A model generated the notes under the pieces. The model searched no databases, had not been told where the DNA came from, and saw only the letters and a program-made list of their open reading frames with translations. A stretch of 9,722 nucleotides of DNA, from NCBI GenBank assembly GCA_023391075.1, contig JAEWBQ010000025.1, positions 1-9,722 of the forward strand, given 5' to 3'. Positions 6,207-9,722 of the stretch are shown here, in pieces. Every line of letters starts with the position of its first letter. The first letter of the stretch is position 1. Position numbers and translations under genes: made by a program. The stretch is from Candidatus Parcubacteria bacterium (lineage in GTDB: Bacteria; Patescibacteriota; Saccharimonadia; Saccharimonadales; Saccharimonadaceae).

Positions 6207-6563
6207 ATGTTATCTGTTCTGCATCGATTCCACGGTCACGGCAGCCTGCGCTACGTTTACAAGAACGGCCAGGCGATCCGTTCGCATCTTATTACGATCA
6301 AGTATGTGAACAATCCGCGCCGCAAGCACTCGCGCTTTGCCGTCGTGGTCAGTAAAAAGGTGCATAAAGCCGCCGTCGGCCGCAATCGGATGCGCCGCCG
6401 CATCTACGAAGTGGTGCGCCAGGAGCTTCCCCATCTGACGCCGGCGCACGACGTGGTGATCATGTTGTTTTCCAGCGAGCTCATCTCTCTTCCGCACGAC
6501 GAGTTGGTCGAGCTAATCCGCCATCTGTTCACGCAGGCCGGCCTCTACAAAACTACCGACTAA
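6207..6563 (+). CDS. rnpA: Ribonuclease P protein component
   Basis: RnpA binds the RNase P RNA and helps it recognise the 5' leader of precursor tRNA. The 118-residue protein has the family core: an N-terminal RFHGHGSL patch, the basic strand region RKHSRFAVVVSKKVHKAAV, and the RNR motif in GRNRMRRRIYE at about residues 62-72, which contacts P RNA. The C-terminal helix ends LIRHLFTQAGL as usual. I start at ATG 6207 because LSVLHRF is where homology to RnpA begins; a GTG at 6174 would lie in the terminator stem. No Shine-Dalgarno is visible before 6207, which fits the very short predicted leader. yidC follows after 49 bp. Confidence 0.94.
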   Translation: MLSVLHRFHGHGSLRYVYKNGQAIRSHLITIKYVNNPRRKHSRFAVVVSKKVHKAAVGRNRMRRRIYEVVRQELPHLTPAHDVVIMLFSSELISLPHDELVELIRHLFTQAGLYKTTD

Positions 6564-6565
6564 AC

Positions 6566-6574
6566 TGATATACT
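6566..6574 (+). promoter_or_regulatory. Candidate extended -10 promoter for yidC-jag
   Basis: TGATATACT lies three bases past the rnpA stop and has the same extended -10 form as the rnpA promoter (TGCTATACT); both are followed by AA and then TCATAC. Transcription would start near 6581, giving a leader of about 32 bases with a GGAG ribosome site 11 bases before the yidC GTG. No good -35 is seen. Confidence 0.45.
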
Positions 6575-6596
6575 AATCATACGAATTAGTTTTTTC
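6572..6596 (+). terminator. Weak A/T-rich hairpin with T-run between rnpA and yidC
   Basis: ACTAAT (6572-6577) pairs with ATTAGT (6585-6590) around a 7-base loop and is followed directly by six T. The stem has only one G-C pair, so termination should be partial at best. It overlaps the candidate yidC promoter and may trim rnpA read-through. Confidence 0.35.
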
Positions 6597-6612
6597 TGGA
6601 GTATTTTGACGC

Positions 6613-7554
6613 GTGAATATTTTTGACCTTGTGGTGGTGCAACCAATCTTTAACCTGTTGATTGGGCTCTACAGTATCATCCCTGGCGGCGACTTCGGCG
6701 TCAGCCTGATTATTTTTACGGTACTAGTGCGGTTTGCGCTCTTCCCACTCGTCAAGCGCCAGCTCCACCAGAGCCAGGCGATGAAAAAGATGCAGCCGGA
6801 GCTCGCTAAAATCAAGAAACAGGCCAAGGGCAACAAGCAGCTCGAAGGCATGATGATGATGGAGCTCTACAAAAAGAACGGCGTCAACCCGTTCCGCTCG
6901 ATCGGCATCCTGCTGATCCAGCTGCCGATTTTTATCGCCCTTTATCACGTGATCCAGATCTTTACCTTGCACCGCGACCAGATCGCGAAGTACACCTATG
7001 GCTTCATGGAAAACATCGGGCCGATCAAGCACCTGATCGAGCACCCTGATCAGTTCAATGAAAAGCTGCTGGGCTTCCTCGATCTGACCAAAGTGGCCGT
7101 CTCGTCGCACGGGATCGATATCTTCCTCCTCGTCCTGGCGGTGATTGCTGCCGGAACGCAGTACATCATGAGCAAGCAGACGATGCCGCATACCGAAAGC
7201 AAGAAGCGTCTGCGCGACATCATGGCTGAGGCAGCCGAAGGCAAGCAAGCTGATCAGGCGGAAATGAACGCCGTTGTCATGGGCAAAATGATGAAGTTCC
7301 TGCCGATTATGATGTTCTTTATTATGATCGGTCTGCCAGGTGCGCTGGCACTGTACTACACGGTCTCCAACCTGGTGGCGGTTGCCCAGCAGGCCCACCT
7401 CTTGAGGCAGGACGAAGAAGAGCTCGAAGAACTAGCCGATGAGCCAGCGGCGCCACACAAAAAAGCCACCGCCAAAGCACGCGCCAAAGTCGCCAAGGAA
7501 GCTGATGTCAGCGCGCCGAAAGTGACGCGTATCAAGGCTAAGGAGGACTCGTAA
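6613..7554 (+). CDS. yidC: Membrane protein insertase YidC/Oxa1 (SpoIIIJ type)
   Basis: YidC inserts and folds membrane proteins, alone or with SecYEG. The 313-residue form is the short Gram-positive/CPR type without the large periplasmic domain. Residues 28-48 (FGVSLIIFTVLVRFALFPL) form the first core membrane segment with R40, the conserved Arg of the hydrophilic groove. Residues 49-90 form the charged cytoplasmic hairpin (QSQAMKKMQPELAKIKK, then LYKKNGVNPF). Further segments lie at about 97-117, 168-187 and 232-262 (MMKFLPIMMFFIMIG, LYYTVSNL). A basic Lys/Ala-rich tail from about 280 probably contacts the ribosome. No lipobox is visible. Start is GTG 6613 with GGAG 11 bases upstream. The stop overlaps the jag ATG by one base (TAATG), so the two are translationally coupled. 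Confidence 0.95.
   Translation: MNIFDLVVVQPIFNLLIGLYSIIPGGDFGVSLIIFTVLVRFALFPLVKRQLHQSQAMKKMQPELAKIKKQAKGNKQLEGMMMMELYKKNGVNPFRSIGILLIQLPIFIALYHVIQIFTLHRDQIAKYTYGFMENIGPIKHLIEHPDQFNEKLLGFLDLTKVAVSSHGIDIFLLVLAVIAAGTQYIMSKQTMPHTESKKRLRDIMAEAAEGKQADQAEMNAVVMGKMMKFLPIMMFFIMIGLPGALALYYTVSNLVAVAQQAHLLRQDEEELEELADEPAAPHKKATAKARAKVAKEADVSAPKVTRIKAKEDS
7540..7546 (+). promoter_or_regulatory. Perfect Shine-Dalgarno of jag
   Basis: AAGGAGG, seven bases before the jag ATG, is the strongest ribosome site in the window and lies inside the end of yidC. It shows that this organism uses the Shine-Dalgarno system, which makes its absence before rpmH and rnpA meaningful. Confidence 0.85.
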
Positions 7555-8015
7555 TGAACCGTGACGATGCTATCGCATTCGCTAAAAAATACCTTGAAGA
7601 CACCCTATCGTTTTTTGGGGCTAATCTTGCCGTGACCGCAACCTGCGACGAAGACGTCATTGAACTATCCGTCGCGTCGTCGGATCTCAATAGTATCCTC
7701 ATCGGCCGCAACGCCGAGACACTGCGGGCGATTCAGTACTTGATCTCGACCACCCTGCGTAACCAAAACGCTGTCATCAGCCGCGTGAATGTCGACATCG
7801 CTGACTACAAGCGCCAGCGTGCGGACAAGATCGCCGAGCAGGCTCGCCAGTGGATCGCAGGTGTCCGAGAAACAGGCGATTCGTATATCGCCCATCTCAA
7901 CGCCGCCGATCGCCGTATCGTGCACCGGGTTGCTGACGAATACGATGATATCCGCACCTTCTCAGAGGGCGAAGGCAAAGACCGCCAGATTATCATCGCT
8001 CAAAAGAGTTCGTAA
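7554..8015 (+). CDS. jag: RNA-binding protein Jag/KhpB (KH and R3H domains, no Jag-N domain)
   Basis: Jag/KhpB proteins bind RNA and, in Firmicutes, work with KhpA in control of cell division and elongation. The 153-residue protein has a KH domain with the loop LIGRNAETLRAIQYL at 49-63 and an R3H domain with R120-x3-H124 in DRRIVHRVADEYDD, then the typical T.SEGEG..R ending (TFSEGEGKDRQIII). The N-terminal Jag-N domain present in Bacillus-type proteins is absent, so length is about half to two-thirds of those. The KH loop reads GRNA, lacking the second Gly of the usual GxxG. The ATG overlaps the yidC stop and has a perfect ribosome site. It ends one base from the stop of the convergent glycosyltransferase gene. 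Confidence 0.92.
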   Translation: MNRDDAIAFAKKYLEDTLSFFGANLAVTATCDEDVIELSVASSDLNSILIGRNAETLRAIQYLISTTLRNQNAVISRVNVDIADYKRQRADKIAEQARQWIAGVRETGDSYIAHLNAADRRIVHRVADEYDDIRTFSEGEGKDRQIIIAQKSS

Positions 8016-8016
8016 C

Positions 8017-9105
8017 TTAGCGCTGCAACGCGCGCTCATAGGCAGCCACGGTCTCTTCGGCCATCCGCCGCCACGAATACTTGGCCACCTGCGCGTGGCC
8101 TTTTTCGATGAGCGACTGACGGAGGGCGTCATCACTGATGACCGCGTCAATGGCACGGGCCATCGCGACGGTATCGGTCGGGTCGAAGTACTCGGCGGCG
8201 TCGCCGTAGACTTCAGGTAAGCACGTCGCATTACTGCTGACGACCGGCGCGCCGTAGCCCATCGCCTCCAGGCCGGGCAGGCCAAAGCCTTCCATGAGTG
8301 AGGGGAAGATATAGGCGCGGGCGTTGGTGTAGAGCCAGTCACGCTGACTGTCATTAATGAAGCCGGTGAAGAGGATATTCTTGTATCCTTTCGACTCGAA
8401 ATAGGATTTATTCTGCTCGATCGCTTTGTTGAGTCTGCCGACGAGAATCAAGCCCAGATCGGGGTGAGTCTCGAGTAGGCGCTGATGCGCGTCGCCCAGG
8501 CGCTTGATATTCTTGTAGTCGCTCTGCTGACCGACGTAGAGAATGAACTCCGTAAAGGGATGCTCGTAGGGCTCGAGCTGGTCGGTTGTGATATCAGCTG
8601 CTTCATAGGTGACGGCGATTTTCTCTGGATTAATGCCGAGCGTAGTAGTGACGTCCTGTTTGGTAAACTCGGTCGGCGCGATGATAACCCGGCTACTTCG
8701 GGCGGCGACACGGAAAACGATCTGGCCGATTAGCTGTTTAACATGAAACACCAACCAGTTTTTGTCCGAATTATAGGTCCGGAGCAGGGTGAGATCATGG
8801 AACGTCGTAACATGGGCTTTACGGTAGAGAATCGGCTGTTGCGGCATGCAAAAGTGCACTAAGTCGGCCTGGAGGTTGTCGAGTAGACGTTTCATTCCCC
8901 ACTGCTCGCCGAATGAATAGTTTGCGTAGTCGCAGGCCTTGAGACTGAAGTTCGGATTGGTTGGCAGCCAAAAGGTTAGGTCCTTGGTAGGAACGAGCAC
9001 CGTGTAAGTGTTGGTCGTATCGATCAGCTCCAGGTAATGCAGGAGCCGCTCGACGTAACGGCCGGTCGAACTGTTAATGATACGGGCATCAATGACAATA
9101 TGCAT
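8017..9105 (-). CDS. GT4-family (GT-B fold) glycosyltransferase
   Basis: A retaining glycosyltransferase that uses a nucleotide-sugar donor. The N-terminal domain starts MHIVIDARII and has the acceptor-side motif TFHDL at 101-105; the C-terminal domain opens with FILYVGQQSDYKNI (187-200, the YVG..KN element of donor binding), then LILVGR at about 219-224 and the diagnostic E-x7-E in SLMEGFGLPGLEAM with E272 and E280, followed by GAPVVSSN. The 362-residue length is normal. No membrane segment or signal is seen, so it is cytoplasmic or membrane-peripheral. The ATG at 9105 follows the gtrA-like stop by two bases and has AGGAAG about seven bases upstream. Operon context with a polyprenyl-phosphate GT2 and GtrA protein suggests cell-surface glycan synthesis; the sugar cannot be told. 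Confidence 0.92.
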   Translation of the reverse strand: MHIVIDARIINSSTGRYVERLLHYLELIDTTNTYTVLVPTKDLTFWLPTNPNFSLKACDYANYSFGEQWGMKRLLDNLQADLVHFCMPQQPILYRKAHVTTFHDLTLLRTYNSDKNWLVFHVKQLIGQIVFRVAARSSRVIIAPTEFTKQDVTTTLGINPEKIAVTYEAADITTDQLEPYEHPFTEFILYVGQQSDYKNIKRLGDAHQRLLETHPDLGLILVGRLNKAIEQNKSYFESKGYKNILFTGFINDSQRDWLYTNARAYIFPSLMEGFGLPGLEAMGYGAPVVSSNATCLPEVYGDAAEYFDPTDTVAMARAIDAVISDDALRQSLIEKGHAQVAKYSWRRMAEETVAAYERALQR

Positions 9106-9107
9106 AC

Positions 9108-9539
9108 TTACACTTCCTGCTTATGATGAAAAACGAACTTTGAATACGTGACGTAATTCCAAACCATCGAGACACCGGTCGCCACCAGCTTGCTCGCCAG
9201 CACGCCATAGGCATTGTGGCCGCCGAGCAAGTGAGTGAGTGATGGCAGCGTGAGCCAAATCACGAGGCTCTGCAGCCCCCAGATACCGATGAGCGTGAGG
9301 AGGACATAGAGTGTAATTTCGCGGACGATATTGGTGTCGGTCGTCTTAAACGTATACTTTTTGTTGGCCGAGAAGCTAAAGATAAAGGCGACGGCACTCG
9401 AGGTGATATTGGCGGGGATGATCGGCCAGCCGAGTGTCTTGAGGGTCAGGAGGATGCTGAAGTCGATCGCCGTACTCGCAAATCCGACCAGGGCGAAGCG
9501 GCTGAATCTATTTTTGTGTTTTTTGATCAGCTCGTGCAT
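9108..9539 (-). CDS. GtrA-family four-helix membrane protein
   Basis: GtrA-like proteins are small membrane proteins thought to flip or handle polyprenyl-phosphate-linked sugars. The 143-residue protein has four predicted membrane helices at about 15-37, 42-60, 74-98 and 112-137. Family hallmarks are RFALVGFASTAIDFSI at the start, FSFSANKKYTF after helix two, and WNYVTYSKFVF at the end. Start ATG 9539 has GAGGAG four bases upstream. The gene overlaps the end of the upstream GT2 gene by 32 bases, and the GT4 gene starts two bases after its stop. It probably works with the GT2 product, a pairing known from O-antigen glucosylation (gtrA/gtrB) and wall-glycan systems. Confidence 0.92.
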   Translation of the reverse strand: MHELIKKHKNRFSRFALVGFASTAIDFSILLTLKTLGWPIIPANITSSAVAFIFSFSANKKYTFKTTDTNIVREITLYVLLTLIGIWGLQSLVIWLTLPSLTHLLGGHNAYGVLASKLVATGVSMVWNYVTYSKFVFHHKQEV

Positions 9540-9722
9540 GATACTCCTCGACTAAATACAGGGGGCGTTGTTTGGTTTCGTTAAAAATACGGGCAATGTA
9601 CTCGCCGATAATCCCGAGAGACAATAGCTGCACACCGCCGAGAAACAGAATGACAGCCATCAGTGACGAGTAGCCGGCGCCAGTGGAGACACCGAAGAAC
9701 GGTCGAATGAGCAGATATAGGA
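9508..9722 (-). CDS. GT2 polyprenyl-phosphate sugar transferase (GtrB/DPM1-like), C-terminal part
   Basis: Open from the window edge to a TAG at 9510-9508, giving the last 70 residues. They match the C-terminal end of GT2 enzymes that put a sugar on undecaprenyl phosphate: a hydrophobic hairpin with FGVSTGAGYSSL and MAVILFLGGVQLLSLG, then the diagnostic GIIGEYIARIFNETKQRPLY ending. The catalytic domain lies beyond the window. The last 10 codons run into the gtrA-like gene in another frame (32-base overlap). It would supply the lipid-linked sugar handled by the GtrA protein. Family assignment rests on this C-terminal signature and the neighbour. Confidence 0.82.
   Translation of the reverse strand, partial: LYLLIRPFFGVSTGAGYSSLMAVILFLGGVQLLSLGIIGEYIARIFNETKQRPLYLVEEYHARADQKTQK

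Noticed and set aside
7962..8354. Minus-strand 130-residue frame over jag and the GT4 gene
   Set aside because: Out of frame with the well-supported GT4 gene and Ser/Arg-rich in the manner of a shadow frame.
1..9722. TGA read as glycine (code 25)
   Set aside because: Eleven intact or near-complete genes run full length without in-frame TGA, and their glycines use normal codons. One TGA near the window edge is not enough.
1..9722. CRISPR arrays, tRNA or rRNA genes, insertion sequences
   Set aside because: No regularly spaced repeats, no cloverleaf or rRNA-like stretch and no transposase were seen.

Overview
The window looks like the chromosomal origin region of a small-genome bacterium, most likely a Patescibacteria/CPR member and probably Saccharibacteria (TM7). 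Reasons: the divergent rpmH-rnpA-yidC-jag / dnaA-dnaN-recF arrangement, very tight gene packing, a short Jag without its usual N-terminal domain, and next to it a phage-tail-lysozyme/cysteine-peptidase protein with a PEGA-domain membrane protein. The phylum is inferred; the origin locus is seen directly. Base composition is near 50% GC. The standard code fits all intact genes, but none of the 12 stop codons visible here is TGA.

Layout. Positions 1-1921 (+) hold a cell-wall-hydrolase-like gene, interrupted or cut by an in-frame TGA near the window edge, and a PEGA-domain membrane protein, probably one operon. It meets recF tail to tail with no spacer. Positions 1922-5735 (-) hold dnaA, dnaN and recF, transcribed in that order leftward. 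Positions 6007-8015 (+) hold rpmH, rnpA, yidC and jag, transcribed rightward. Positions 8017-9722 (-) hold a sugar-transfer operon read leftward: a polyprenyl-phosphate GT2 glycosyltransferase (cut by the window edge), a GtrA-family membrane protein and a GT4 glycosyltransferase.

Origin. DnaA boxes occur in two clusters on either side of dnaA. Three perfect boxes lie between dnaA and rpmH (5859-5920). At least six one-mismatch boxes lie in the dnaN-dnaA gap (4198-4342). The second cluster is followed, toward dnaN, by a weak box, a GC spacer and TAG/TAA triplets, which is the layout of a DnaA-trio unwinding element. This suggests a bipartite oriC with opening on the dnaN side. A long inverted repeat whose arms carry DnaA boxes sits just after the dnaA stop.

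Function. DnaA opens the origin, DnaN is the sliding clamp and RecF serves gap repair. On the other side L34 and RnpA link ribosome assembly and tRNA processing to the YidC insertase and the RNA-binding protein Jag/KhpB. Both operons run with the forks leaving the origin. The flanking wall-hydrolase and glycosyltransferase operons run against the forks and look like envelope functions placed at the edge of the replication core. rpmH and rnpA have promoters so close to their start codons that their mRNAs should be leaderless or nearly so.
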